Part shown: positions 6,600-13,864 of the stretch, piece after piece
Layout: every line of letters begins with the position of its first letter
Position numbering within the stretch: the first letter of the stretch is position 1
Source: CAWVWD01 sp965662365
GTDB taxonomy: Bacteria > Bacteroidota > Bacteroidia > Chitinophagales > Saprospiraceae
Direction: 5' to 3'
DNA length: 13,864 bases
NCBI GenBank assembly: GCA_965662365.1
Contig: CBFIHR010000097.1
Span: forward strand, 1-13,864
Translations under genes and position numbers: made by a program
Notes under the pieces: generated by a model
Seen by the model: only the letters and a program-made list of their open reading frames with translations
What the model was told of the DNA's origin: nothing
Database searches by the model: none

Positions 6600-7301
6600 T
6601 TATTTTCCTGGCATTGCTGGCCGCACCTCGATTTTACTCGGTAATGTTCGAGGGTGCATTTTCAGTAAATCAATAATCATTTGACCGATATCTTCTGGCT
6701 GGATTTTCCAGGCATCATCTGCCGAAGGTTCATTGCCGTTGAAGTACGTAGAAACTGACCCTGGCATAATCGTCGTTGTCTTGATACCGTATTGACGTAA
6801 GTCCAACATAATCGCTTGCGTCATACCAACTAAACCGAACTTACTTGCATTGTAGGCTGCACCTCGTGCAAAGAAGTTCGTACCTGCTAAACTCGCAATA
6901 GTTATGAAATATCCTTTTGATTGTTTTAAGGCCTCGACACCTGCTTTGATGCTGTTAAAAACGCCCGTAAGATTGATATCAATCGTCTGTTGCCATTGTT
7001 CGGGTGTCAAATCTTCAATCGACGCAAAGTGACCGATACCTGCATTGGCGATCAATACATCTAAGCTACCAAATTTTTCAATTGTTTTTGCGACTGCATT
7101 TTGTTCGTCTGCCAAATTTCTAACATCAGACACAACACCTAACACTTGACCTTTTCCGATCTTAGATAAAGCCGTTACAGCTTCGTCAACTGTTGTCTGA
7201 TGACGACCTGTAATCACAACATTCTTATTTTCGTTTAACATTGCTGCTGCAATGCCATAACCGATTCCTTTTGTTCCGCCTGTAATTAAAGCTGTTTTCA
7301 T
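6600..7301 (-). CDS. Short-chain dehydrogenase/reductase (classical SDR)
   Basis: At 233 aa this is a slightly short but complete classical SDR. It has the dinucleotide-binding TGGTKGIG at residues 7-14, a basic residue after beta-2 (TGRH, R33) that usually favours NADP(H), D59 of the SDV motif, and the NAG motif at 86-88. The catalytic set is N110, S137, Y150 and K154 (YNASK), followed by PGSVST at 180-185. The enzyme should oxidise or reduce a carbonyl/hydroxyl substrate in the cytoplasm. The closest general resemblance is to 3-oxoacyl-ACP-reductase-like (FabG-like) and sepiapterin-type SDRs, but the substrate cannot be read from the sequence. The gene converges with the membrane-protein gene on a shared terminator and diverges from the exported-protein gene at 7449. 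The ATG at 7299-7301 gives the full Rossmann start with only five residues before the fold. Confidence 0.93.
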   Translation of the reverse strand: MKTALITGGTKGIGYGIAAAMLNENKNVVITGRHQTTVDEAVTALSKIGKGQVLGVVSDVRNLADEQNAVAKTIEKFGSLDVLIANAGIGHFASIEDLTPEQWQQTIDINLTGVFNSIKAGVEALKQSKGYFITIASLAGTNFFARGAAYNASKFGLVGMTQAIMLDLRQYGIKTTTIMPGSVSTYFNGNEPSADDAWKIQPEDIGQMIIDLLKMHPRTLPSKIEVRPAMPGK

Positions 7302-7448
7302 TATTTTGATTAGTTATTGAATAAACAGTAATCTAATGCGATAAAGTTGTGAATGGTTGAGAATAAGGAAAAAATCGGTGTATTTTTTCAACGAAATTTC
7401 TAAAAAAGTATTAAATTGTATTATTATTTTCTCCTAAAATGACTGACG

Positions 7449-8090
7449 ATGAAACGTATTTTTTCACTTGCACTTTCCGTAATTTGTAGTATCTCTATTT
7501 TGTCTGCTATGACTTATGTACCGAGTACCTACTTGAGTAATAATGGGGAAACTATTGATGGCTTTATTCAGATACCGACTGATATATTTGGTAAACCAAT
7601 GTTTCAATATCTACAAAATAAAGTAACTTTTATCAAGAAAGACAAATCAAAAATTACACTCAATGCAGTCGATGTCGCCGCTTTTGAGTTTACACTCAAA
7701 CAGAAAAAATATTTCTACAAAAGTTATGTGAATCAGCTAAAACCCAAAATATTTTGGAACGAAGATGATAAAGTATTTCTACAAGTGATAAAATCCGGAG
7801 ACTTAACCTTGTTGTTAGCCTATGATCATATCGGAACGGGGGCAGGTCATCGAGTAGATACCAATACATCTCATGGAAATATCGTTATGGCAAAGTCTTA
7901 TTATCTCCACAAACCTGGGGAACTATTATTGGAAGTTCATCCGTTTACCTTCCGTAAAAAAGTGGCGGCATTCTTAAATGATTGTCCTAAAGTCGCTGAC
8001 GCTATTGTTAGTAAAAAGTTAAAAATGAAAGATATTAAAAAAATTGTAGTCCTCTACAACAACAATAAATCTAATGAAACAGATGGTTGA
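7449..8090 (+). CDS. Exported protein of unknown function (213 aa)
   Basis: Residues 1-20 form a Sec signal peptide: KR, then a hydrophobic core ending ISILSA, with likely cleavage before MTYVPS. The cysteine at 13 does not sit in a proper lipobox, so it is probably not a lipoprotein. The mature part is beta-rich up to about residue 165. It ends in a helical piece, FTFRKKVAAFLNDCPKVADA, then LKMKDIKKIVVLYN. From memory, similar endings (FRKKxxxyxxDCPxL followed by a short helix and a YN end) occur in small secreted proteins of Bacteroidota, but I know no function for them. The start is the only ATG that keeps the signal peptide. The gene diverges from the SDR gene with 147 bp between them. 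No clear promoter box or terminator was found. Confidence 0.82.
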   Translation: MKRIFSLALSVICSISILSAMTYVPSTYLSNNGETIDGFIQIPTDIFGKPMFQYLQNKVTFIKKDKSKITLNAVDVAAFEFTLKQKKYFYKSYVNQLKPKIFWNEDDKVFLQVIKSGDLTLLLAYDHIGTGAGHRVDTNTSHGNIVMAKSYYLHKPGELLLEVHPFTFRKKVAAFLNDCPKVADAIVSKKLKMKDIKKIVVLYNNNKSNETDG

Positions 8091-8165
8091 TAGAATAATC
8101 AAATTAAAATAACTTTTGACAACACGAATCATTAACATCTAGTCGTTTAAGACTTTTATTTTTAA

Positions 8166-8174
8166 GACCTTTGC
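8166..8174 (+). promoter_or_regulatory. Weak promoter candidate for the TPR gene
   Basis: GACCTTTGC differs by one base from the common Bacteroidota -7 form TACCTTTGC. It lies in the 188-bp gap, about 105 nt before the TPR gene. There is no good TTG at the expected -33 distance. The long leader and the mismatch keep confidence low. Confidence 0.3.
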
Positions 8175-8278
8175 GGAATTGTTTTTAGAGTTGAATAAAA
8201 ATATTAATAGATACCAATAAAAGGAAAGTAATTGAGGCGTTTGAACTGGTATCTAACATTGACACTTAAAATAAATCT

Positions 8279-9685
8279 ATGTTTCAATACTATGACTACG
8301 ACAATGAACAACACATCCAATTGTTAGTGCAACAATTCGAGGAAATGTGGGAAAATGAATCAGTTGGATTTTTTGAAGTAAGTTCATTTATCAGGTTGTT
8401 AGAATATTACGATAAAAAAGGGCAGAGCGAAATGGTCGAAGCTCTATTAGATGTTGCTTTATCGCAACACCCGACTTCTGCACAATTATTGATTCGTCAA
8501 GCTAATTTTATGTTTGAGAACGATGAGGTAGAAGCCGCTTTGGACACATTAGAGAAAACCGCTCTCGTAGATGCAGGCGAAATTGAGCAGTATTTTTTAA
8601 AAGCTGAAATATTGACTTACCAACGTAAGTATCAAGCCGCACAAATCGAATTAGATAAGTCGTTGGCCTACGCCAATGATTTAGATTATTACGATATTTT
8701 GCTACAACGTGCAAATATCTACGAAGACGAAGGCAACTTTGAGGAAATGTTTGAAGTACTCAAAGATGCAATACTCTTAAATCCAAAAGGTGAAGAAGCC
8801 TTAAATAGAATGTGGCTGACGGTAGAGCTTTCGGAGAAGTATGATGAAAGTATCAAATTACATAATAAACTGTTGGATAAAGACGCTTACTCGTATCAAT
8901 CATGGTTCAACTTGGGCCATGCCTATTTTTGTAAAAAGCAGTACCATCAAGCGATTGAAGCCTATGATTTTGCTTTCACCATCAAGGAAGATTTTGAACC
9001 TGCCTATCGGGATTGTGGCGAAGCGTTGATGATTCTAGAAGAATATCGTCAAGCAGTGAATGTTTACCGAAAAGCACTCAAAAATGTAGGAAAAAGTGCT
9101 TATTTGTATTTACAAATCGGCTTGTGTTACGAGCAATTAGAACAATATTATGATGCGAGAGATTATTATCTAAAAGCTGCAAAACACGAACCCAATAATT
9201 CAGAAACTTATTTTCGCTTAGGCGAATGTTATGCTAAAGAAGAACGCTGGGCAAATGCTGTCGGTGCATACCGAAAAGCTATAAAATTAGACGAACATAA
9301 TGCTAATTATTACGCTGCTATTGCCGAAACATTTTATCAATTAGATGAGGTCGATAATGCAGATACGGTCTTTCGTCATGCGGTTAGTTTAGATCCAAAG
9401 GATAAAAATATCTGGGTTGGCTACATCAGTTTTTTGATTGATGTTGAGGCGTATGAAGAAGCATATCAAGCTATCGAAATCGCTCAAGAAAATACCGATG
9501 CAACAGAATTATTATACTGCAAAGTCGCTTGTTTGTATCTGAGCGGAAAACACAAGGCCGCTTTAGAAATGTTGGCTTTTGCATTGCTTGAAGATTATAA
9601 AATGCACCAATCTATGTTTGAATTATTCCCAGAATTGCTCGAAGTTTCTGCTATTCAACTGATGATTGAAGAATTCAAGGAATAA
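8279..9685 (+). CDS. Tetratricopeptide repeat (TPR) protein
   Basis: A soluble protein of 468 aa with no signal peptide, built almost wholly of TPR helices and so probably a cytoplasmic scaffold. Clear repeats run from about residue 205 to 380, with the usual W/Y-x-x-L-G-x-x-Y...A-x-x-x-Y...P pattern: SWFNLGHAYFCKKQYHQAIE, YLYLQIGLCYEQLEQYYDA, TYFRLGECYAKEERWANAV and YYAAIAETFYQLDEVDNAD. Weaker repeats fill residues 35-200 and 380-435. The C-terminal cap, MFELFPELLEVSAIQLMIEE, is a type I associate with a widespread TPR protein of Bacteroidota. No enzymatic domain is present and the partner is unknown. The gene stands alone, and a long palindrome begins 7 nt after its stop codon. The ATG at 8279 begins an acidic, tyrosine-rich helix, and no better start is seen. 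Confidence 0.92.
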   Translation: MFQYYDYDNEQHIQLLVQQFEEMWENESVGFFEVSSFIRLLEYYDKKGQSEMVEALLDVALSQHPTSAQLLIRQANFMFENDEVEAALDTLEKTALVDAGEIEQYFLKAEILTYQRKYQAAQIELDKSLAYANDLDYYDILLQRANIYEDEGNFEEMFEVLKDAILLNPKGEEALNRMWLTVELSEKYDESIKLHNKLLDKDAYSYQSWFNLGHAYFCKKQYHQAIEAYDFAFTIKEDFEPAYRDCGEALMILEEYRQAVNVYRKALKNVGKSAYLYLQIGLCYEQLEQYYDARDYYLKAAKHEPNNSETYFRLGECYAKEERWANAVGAYRKAIKLDEHNANYYAAIAETFYQLDEVDNADTVFRHAVSLDPKDKNIWVGYISFLIDVEAYEEAYQAIEIAQENTDATELLYCKVACLYLSGKHKAALEMLAFALLEDYKMHQSMFELFPELLEVSAIQLMIEEFKE

Positions 9686-9692
9686 GTTTTAA

Positions 9693-9766
9693 TTGATTGT
9701 TGTCGCTTTGCTTATCGTCAATCGAATATTTCTAAAAAATGATAGGTGAAGCGACACAACAATCAA
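9693..9766. repeat. Long imperfect palindrome after the TPR gene
   Basis: TTGATTGTTG (9693-9702) pairs perfectly with CAACAATCAA (9757-9766), and TCGCTT (9703-9708) with AAGCGA (9749-9754) past a 2-nt CA bulge. After a TG/TG internal loop, CTTATC (9711-9716) pairs with GATAGG (9741-9746) with one G-T pair. The apical loop is 24 nt. The RNA would be one rod of 22 pairs starting 7 nt after the TPR stop. There is no T-tract after it, so it is not a standard terminator. It could be a 3' stabiliser, a protein site or a small repeat element. It may be the 3' end signal of the TPR mRNA. Confidence 0.6.
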
Positions 9767-9958
9767 ATAATCTCACCAAATCCATCTACTAAAGATCTTT
9801 TTTACTACATCTGCTACGCTATATCCTCATCTTCTAAATTTTATACAAGTAAAATATATCATTTCTAAAAAAAATGCGTTAATAACTTAAAATTGAATCG
9901 TTTAGAAGCATCTATCCTAGTCACATTCCATTATTTAAAATCATAAACACTCAAAAAA

Positions 9959-10654
9959 ATGAAAACATTAAGTTTAGTTCCAATGATCGCTTTAGGTAGC
10001 CTAATTACTTTTTTAACTATATTTTCTCCGATTAAAAACCTTATTCCCTCAAGTGCGGCGGACAAAACGCCAGAAATTATAAAAAAGAAGACATTCAGGG
10101 AGTTTTTAAATAATTTTGATAACATTGACTTGCCGTATGATATTGATCAGTCCGATTTTATGGAATATGTAGCCAATTATAAAGGTAAAAATAAATTGTA
10201 TTCTAGCGACCGTAGAATTCATTCGGAATTCGAAGCATTTGTGCCAGGTTTAGGAACAAAGTTTAGCAGAGTAGGTCCTAATATTTATTTATATGAAGCT
10301 ATACTGGCAAGTTCTAAGGATGCTGCAACCGTAATTTATTCTTCTCACGCTCCTTATCAAGATTATCCAGAATATTTTATGGTGACTTATGACAATTTCG
10401 GCAATATTAGTCAAAAAACAACTTTTGCACATCGTTCATTTAAGCAGTTGACAATCGGTGCGATTGATAAAACGATGAATGTTACGATCAAAACTTATAC
10501 GTTTGATTATGGAGAGGAGGATATTAGATATGACAAGAAAATAGATGAATCAAAACTAATTTTGAATAAAATTACAACGCTAAAAGTTACTAAAAAAGGA
10601 GAAGTGCCGTCAGTTACTCCTACACAAAAAACAACAGAAAATAGAGCCAAATAG
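9959..10654 (+). CDS. Exported protein of unknown function (231 aa)
   Basis: Residues 1-34 form a signal sequence: MK, a hydrophobic run to about residue 22, then PSSAADK where cleavage is likely. The mature protein begins with a short helix, FREFLNNFDNIDLPYDI, and continues as a beta-rich domain with VPGLGTKFSRVGPNIYLYEA (about 95-114), VIYSSHAPYQDYPEYFMVTY (about 125-144) and FGNISQKTTFAH. The last 25 residues are polar, Lys/Thr-rich and probably disordered. No cysteines and no lipobox are present. A helix ending LPYxI followed by a beta domain is, from memory, common in small secreted proteins of Bacteroidota; no function is known to me. It is likely periplasmic or surface exposed. A strong terminator ends the gene, so it is monocistronic. 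The ATG at 9959 follows an A-rich CACTCAAAAAA leader with no Shine-Dalgarno site. Confidence 0.82.
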   Translation: MKTLSLVPMIALGSLITFLTIFSPIKNLIPSSAADKTPEIIKKKTFREFLNNFDNIDLPYDIDQSDFMEYVANYKGKNKLYSSDRRIHSEFEAFVPGLGTKFSRVGPNIYLYEAILASSKDAATVIYSSHAPYQDYPEYFMVTYDNFGNISQKTTFAHRSFKQLTIGAIDKTMNVTIKTYTFDYGEEDIRYDKKIDESKLILNKITTLKVTKKGEVPSVTPTQKTTENRAK

Positions 10655-10678
10655 ACATCGTTTTATTGATTTATAACT

Positions 10679-10715
10679 AAAAAAGCTGTTCTGAAAGGAC
10701 AGCTTTTTTATTTTT
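10679..10715 (+). terminator. Rho-independent terminator after the exported-protein gene
   Basis: AAAAAAGCTGTTCT (10679-10692) pairs with AGGACAGCTTTTTT (10696-10709) over 14 bp with one G-T pair and a GAA loop. A further T run reaches 10715. It lies 25 nt after the stop codon. Confidence 0.9.
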
Positions 10716-10772
10716 AGTAATCATTCTTAAACCTTTCTTATAACGAATTTATTATACTTCAAAACATACAAT

Positions 10773-11612
10773 ATGACTAACAAAACTGTCCTTATCACAG
10801 GCGGAAATAATGGAATAGGAAAGGCAACAGCGATAGGTTTGGCTAAAAAAGGGGCGAATGTTATCATTGCTTGTAGAAATCAATCAAAAGGAGAACAAGC
10901 CGTCGAGGATATTAAATCTGCTTCTAATAATAAGAATATCAGCTTAATTATTTGTGATTTATCAGATTTGGAATCTGTCCGCAAATGTGCAGATATGTTC
11001 AAAAAGCAACACCAACATTTAGACGTATTGATTAATAATGCAGGCGTAATTGTCGATAAATACAAGAAAACTCAACAGGGTTTTGAGTGGCAAATCGGCG
11101 TGAATCATATCGGACATTTCTATTTGACGCATTGCCTAATGGAAGATTTATTGGTGGCAGAATCACCGAGAGTTGTTAATGTTTCCTCCGAAATTCACTA
11201 TCAAGGTAAAATTGATTTGGAGCGATTCACAACAGATAAAGGAGATTACAAAGCGATGCCTGCTTACGCTCAATCCAAATTGGCAAACGTTTTATTTACC
11301 AGAGGTCTTGCAGAACGATTTCCAAAAATAACGACGAATGCCTTGCATCCCGGTGTGGTTAGAACTGGTTTTGGTGATGGCGATGTCAAATGGTACTTTA
11401 AGCTGGTTTGGAAAATGATAAAGCCCTTTTTAATCACGCCCGAACAAGGAGCAGCAACGTCTATTTTCTTAGCATCTTCGCCTCATGTTACCGTTTCAGG
11501 AAAATATTTTGATAAATCAAAGGAAAAAATACCTTCAAAATATGCTGACGATACCGCTTTAGTAAATCAACTTTGGGAATACAGTCAACAAGCGATTAAT
11601 CCTTACCTATAA
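10773..11612 (+). CDS. Short-chain dehydrogenase/reductase, retinol dehydrogenase/WWOX-like
   Basis: A complete SDR of 279 aa. It shows TGGNNGIG at residues 9-16, a CRN motif with R35 after beta-2 (NADP(H) preference likely), CDLSDLESV at 61-69, and NNAG at 88-91. N111 lies in VNHIGHFYLT. S138 or S139 in NVSSE, Y165 and K169 (YAQSK) complete the active site, and HPGVVRTGF follows at 192-200. The combination of NHxGHFxLT, YxQSKLANVLF and HPGxVRT is characteristic of the retinol dehydrogenase/WW-domain oxidoreductase branch of SDRs. In bacteria these are mostly uncharacterised carbonyl reductases. The true substrate is unknown. The gene follows the terminator at 10679-10715 and converges with glyQS on a bidirectional terminator, so it forms its own unit. 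The ATG at 10773 gives the standard short lead before the Rossmann fold. Confidence 0.93.
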   Translation: MTNKTVLITGGNNGIGKATAIGLAKKGANVIIACRNQSKGEQAVEDIKSASNNKNISLIICDLSDLESVRKCADMFKKQHQHLDVLINNAGVIVDKYKKTQQGFEWQIGVNHIGHFYLTHCLMEDLLVAESPRVVNVSSEIHYQGKIDLERFTTDKGDYKAMPAYAQSKLANVLFTRGLAERFPKITTNALHPGVVRTGFGDGDVKWYFKLVWKMIKPFLITPEQGAATSIFLASSPHVTVSGKYFDKSKEKIPSKYADDTALVNQLWEYSQQAINPYL

Positions 11613-11714
11613 AAAAAGCGATGATATCAAAAGTTAAACAATACGAATTTATTAGTAAATTTTATTGTATAAATAGACTCGCCCTATTCTCACGATATAT
11701 AATCGAAATAACAA

Positions 11715-11751
11715 AAAAGGCTTTTGCAATATTTTATCGCAAAAGCCTTTT
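11715..11751. terminator. Bidirectional terminator between the SDR and glyQS genes
   Basis: AAAAGGCTTTTGC (11715-11727) pairs perfectly with GCAAAAGCCTTTT (11739-11751) over 13 bp with an 11-nt loop. A-tracts and T-tracts on both sides suit use from either direction. It serves the SDR gene ending at 11612 and glyQS ending at 11788. Confidence 0.88.
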
Positions 11752-11787
11752 ATAATGAACAGAATTAGTAAATAATGCTATAAATAA

Positions 11788-13341
11788 TTATGCAAATAAT
11801 TGCGTCATATCTGTTTTATCTTTCACAATACGAGGTAAATCTTCGATTTTTACACGTTCTTGCTCCAAAGTATCTCTATCACGAATCGTCACCGTATTAT
11901 CCTCTAAAGTATCAAAATCAATCGTAATACAATAAGGTGTACCGATTGCATCTTGACGACGATATAATTTACCAATCGCACCAGTGTCGTCATATTGACA
12001 ATTAACGTGCATTTTCAGCAAATTATAAACCTCTTTCGCCTTACCCGAAATACGGTCGTCGTTTTTCTTCAATGGTAAAATAGCAGCTTTAATCGGTGCT
12101 AAAGCAGGGTGTAATTTCAAGACGACACGAGTAGAATCATTACCTTTTGAATCAGGAACAGTTTCTTCGACTAAAGCATTGGCCATTGTTGCCAAAAACA
12201 TACGATCACAACCGATAGACGTTTCTAATACATAAGGTACATAGTTTTCATTACGTTCTGGATCAAAATATTGAATCTTACGCCCAGAATGCTCCTGATG
12301 ACTTGATAAATCAAAATCAGTACGAGAATGAATACCTTCTAACTCCTTGAAACCAAATGGAAAGTTGAACTCAATATCTGCCGCTGCATCAGCGTAATGA
12401 GCCAAATTATCATGATCATGAAATCTCAAATCTTCGGCAGGATGCAAGGCTTGATGCCATTTCATACGGACTTCTTTCCAGTATTCGTACCATTTTTCTT
12501 GTGTACCAGGCTGAATAAAAAACTGCATTTCCATTTGTTCAAACTCACGCATACGGAAGATAAACTGACGAGCCACAATCTCATTACGAAACGCTTTACC
12601 AATCTGAGCAATACCAAATGGCAGACGTTGACGAGTTGTTTTTTGAACATTTAAGAAATTGACAAAAATACCTTGTGCTGTTTCAGGTCGCAAATATAAT
12701 TTACCAGCTTCGCCAGCAATTGTTCCCAACTGTGTCGAAAACATCAAATTAAATTGACGAACATCTGTCCAGTTTTTAGAACCAGATTCAGGACAAGCGA
12801 TTCCCAATTCTTCAATCAATGCTTTTACATCTTCCAGATTTTCATCCCGCAAGCCATTCGCCAAACGCTTCAAAATCTCTTCTGCTTGCTGCGTATATTT
12901 TACGACTCTCGGATGTGTTTGGCGAAACATCGCTTCATCAAAATCATCACCAAATCGTTTTTTTGCTTTTGTTACTTCCTTTTCGGCTTTCGCCAATACC
13001 TTATTCTGCACATAATCTTCGACCAAAACATCGGCACGATAGCGTTTGTTAGAATCTTTATTATCAATCAAAGGATCATTAAAAGCATCTACGTGACCGG
13101 AAGCTTTCCATGTAGTCGGGTGCATAAAAATGGCTGCATCGATACCAACAATATTATCGTGCATTTGCACCATTGCTTTCCACCAATATTCCTTAATATT
13201 ATTCTTTAACTCCACACCGTTTGGCCCGTAATCATAAACTGCGGCCAAGCCATCATAAACTTCACTTGATTGAAAAATAAAACCATATTCCTTACAATGA
13301 GCTACCAGTTTTTTGAATTGATCGTTTTGTAAATTTGCCAT
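11788..13341 (-). CDS. glyQS: Glycine--tRNA ligase (single-chain, alpha2 type)
   Basis: At 517 aa this is the homodimeric class II glycyl-tRNA synthetase, which charges tRNA-Gly with glycine in the cytoplasm using ATP. The catalytic core shows EVYDGLAAVYDYGPNGVELK near the N-terminus and PTTWKASGHVDAFNDP around residue 85 (motif 1 region). YLRPETAQGIFVNF is at 216-229, motif 2 is FRNEI...RMREFEQME at 251-271, and motif 3 ETSIGCDRM is at 373-381. Residues 100-180 form a charged helical insertion. The anticodon-binding domain occupies about 405-517, from VVLKLHPALAPIKAAIL to a GxLYRRQDAIGTPYCITID segment. All hallmark elements are present. The gene is also called glyS in some Bacteroidota annotations. 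A TACCTTTG promoter and a leader hairpin lie upstream, and a bidirectional terminator lies downstream. Confidence 0.97.
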   Translation of the reverse strand: MANLQNDQFKKLVAHCKEYGFIFQSSEVYDGLAAVYDYGPNGVELKNNIKEYWWKAMVQMHDNIVGIDAAIFMHPTTWKASGHVDAFNDPLIDNKDSNKRYRADVLVEDYVQNKVLAKAEKEVTKAKKRFGDDFDEAMFRQTHPRVVKYTQQAEEILKRLANGLRDENLEDVKALIEELGIACPESGSKNWTDVRQFNLMFSTQLGTIAGEAGKLYLRPETAQGIFVNFLNVQKTTRQRLPFGIAQIGKAFRNEIVARQFIFRMREFEQMEMQFFIQPGTQEKWYEYWKEVRMKWHQALHPAEDLRFHDHDNLAHYADAAADIEFNFPFGFKELEGIHSRTDFDLSSHQEHSGRKIQYFDPERNENYVPYVLETSIGCDRMFLATMANALVEETVPDSKGNDSTRVVLKLHPALAPIKAAILPLKKNDDRISGKAKEVYNLLKMHVNCQYDDTGAIGKLYRRQDAIGTPYCITIDFDTLEDNTVTIRDRDTLEQERVKIEDLPRIVKDKTDMTQLFA

Positions 13342-13361
13342 ATTTTATTAGTTATTATTAA

Positions 13362-13391
13362 AAATCGTATCGGCAAAAACCAACACGATTT
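13362..13391 (-). promoter_or_regulatory. Hairpin in the glyQS mRNA leader
   Basis: In the minus-strand RNA the arm at 13391-13380 pairs with the arm at 13373-13362 over 12 bp, including G-U pairs, around a UUUUUG loop. The 3' arm runs into UU AAUAAU. The hairpin lies wholly between the glyQS promoter (13412-13419) and its ATG (13341), ending 20 nt before the start codon. It may control translation or act as an attenuator; it has none of the conserved parts of a T-box. Confidence 0.5.
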
Positions 13392-13411
13392 AATTCTTCA
13401 ATTTTAAAACG

Positions 13412-13419
13412 CAAAGGTA
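13412..13419 (-). promoter_or_regulatory. -7 promoter element of glyQS (TACCTTTG)
   Basis: The minus strand reads TACCTTTGCG, a perfect Bacteroidota -7 box (TAnnTTTG) in its commonest form. It is 70 nt upstream of the glyQS ATG, so transcription starts near 13405 with a leader of about 65 nt. No exact TTG is seen at -33. Confidence 0.7.
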
Positions 13420-13618
13420 AGGTTTTGATTGTTAATAAGAAGTTTTCGTTTTTAGATTTTAGATTTCTGCCCTTATATTTTCTCAAACTGGATATAATTT
13501 TAATTCCTTCTAACCTAATTTTAATAAGAATAAAGAAATTACCGATCACTCAGAAATATTTAGTTTATCCGTCAAATCCGCTTATTGCAAGGTTTCAGCA
13601 GCGTTCTTTTATAAGTTG

Positions 13619-13864
13619 TCAACCAGTATAACCGACGCCTTTCGCCATTAAAGTCGCCAAAAGCGGCATCGTGAATAAAATCAATAATTCCACCCGAATC
13701 ACCATTTTAATAGCTTTTGGAATATCAACCAGAGCTTCAGAATCCTCTCCTTTCCGATTTTTTAAAAAGAAAACCGTCGGATAAATCGACAACAAACCCA
13801 CGACGACAAACAAACCAACTTTCGTTAAAAAAATATGATTATTGGTATAAAATTCTGCTGGTTT
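13619..13864 (-). CDS. DUF2214 family membrane protein (3' part, cut by window edge)
   Basis: The frame is open from the right edge (first full codon at 13862-13864) to TGA at 13619-13621, giving the last 81 residues. The sequence runs from KPAEFYTNNHIFLTKVGLF through VVVGLLSIYPTVFFLKNRK to EALVDIPKAIKMVIRVELL and MPLLATLMAKGVGYTG. The GLLSIYPTxxFLxxR and RVELLxLFxMPLLAxLMAxG blocks are typical of DUF2214, a small inner-membrane protein with about four helices. At least two of those helices are visible here. Its function is unknown. A TTG at 13811-13813 in this frame is internal (it encodes Leu), not a start, because the family sequence continues upstream to the window edge. No terminator hairpin was found downstream. 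Confidence 0.85.
   Translation of the reverse strand, partial: KPAEFYTNNHIFLTKVGLFVVVGLLSIYPTVFFLKNRKGEDSEALVDIPKAIKMVIRVELLILFTMPLLATLMAKGVGYTG

Noticed and set aside
8139..8162. AGTC-GTTTAA-GACT followed by T-rich sequence as a terminator
   Set aside because: The stem is only 4 bp, too weak to call.
9791..9800. AAAGATCTTT palindrome
   Set aside because: A 10-base self-complementary word with no loop or partner is expected by chance in this base composition.
12754..13209. Plus-strand open frame of 151 codons, Phe/Ile-rich
   Set aside because: It is fully antisense to glyQS. Its composition mirrors the complement of lysine- and glutamate-rich codons in the synthetase insertion.
13358..13631. 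Open frames of 63 and 68 codons on both strands upstream of glyQS
   Set aside because: They overlap the glyQS promoter and leader, have low complexity and AT-driven composition, and show no family likeness.

Overview
The window is AT-rich, and several signs point to a member of the phylum Bacteroidota, probably Flavobacteriia-like. Its best promoters are of the TAnnTTTG type used by Bacteroidota; the clearest is TACCTTTG in front of the glycyl-tRNA synthetase gene. Purine-rich Shine-Dalgarno sites are mostly missing, starts sit in A-rich leaders, and the glycyl-tRNA synthetase is the single-chain alpha2 type. I cannot name the genus. No rRNA, tRNA, CRISPR array, integrase or intact insertion sequence was seen.

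Left part (1-4064, minus strand): the 5' end of a DUF433 gene runs off the left edge. Next is a small membrane-protein gene broken by an internal stop and a frameshift. Upstream of it is a large Dna2-like nuclease-helicase (1123 aa), the most striking protein here. An AT-rich stretch of almost 800 bp without a convincing gene follows. Its right end carries an operator-like inverted repeat and a promoter.

Middle (4817-9766): a coiled-coil protein with a possible winged-helix C-terminus has its own promoter and a terminator. It is followed by a possible relic of a small membrane peptide on the minus strand and a two-helix membrane protein of unknown role. A perfect 15-bp bidirectional terminator separates that gene from a convergent short-chain dehydrogenase. 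A divergent gene for a small exported protein and a large TPR protein follow. A long imperfect palindrome lies just after the TPR gene.

Right part (9959-13864): a second exported protein ends at a strong terminator. A second short-chain dehydrogenase, of the retinol-dehydrogenase/WWOX-like kind, converges on the glycyl-tRNA synthetase gene across a bidirectional terminator. The synthetase gene has a good promoter and a 12-bp hairpin in its leader. The 3' part of a DUF2214 membrane-protein gene runs off the right edge.

Most genes look like independent transcription units: several are convergent or divergent, or are followed by their own terminators. The only likely multigene unit is the helicase with the broken membrane gene 50 nt downstream. 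No complete new multigene system can be shown. The best candidates for further work are the nuclease-helicase with its broken partner, the coiled-coil/HTH gene with its operator, the glyQS leader hairpin and the palindrome at 9693-9766.
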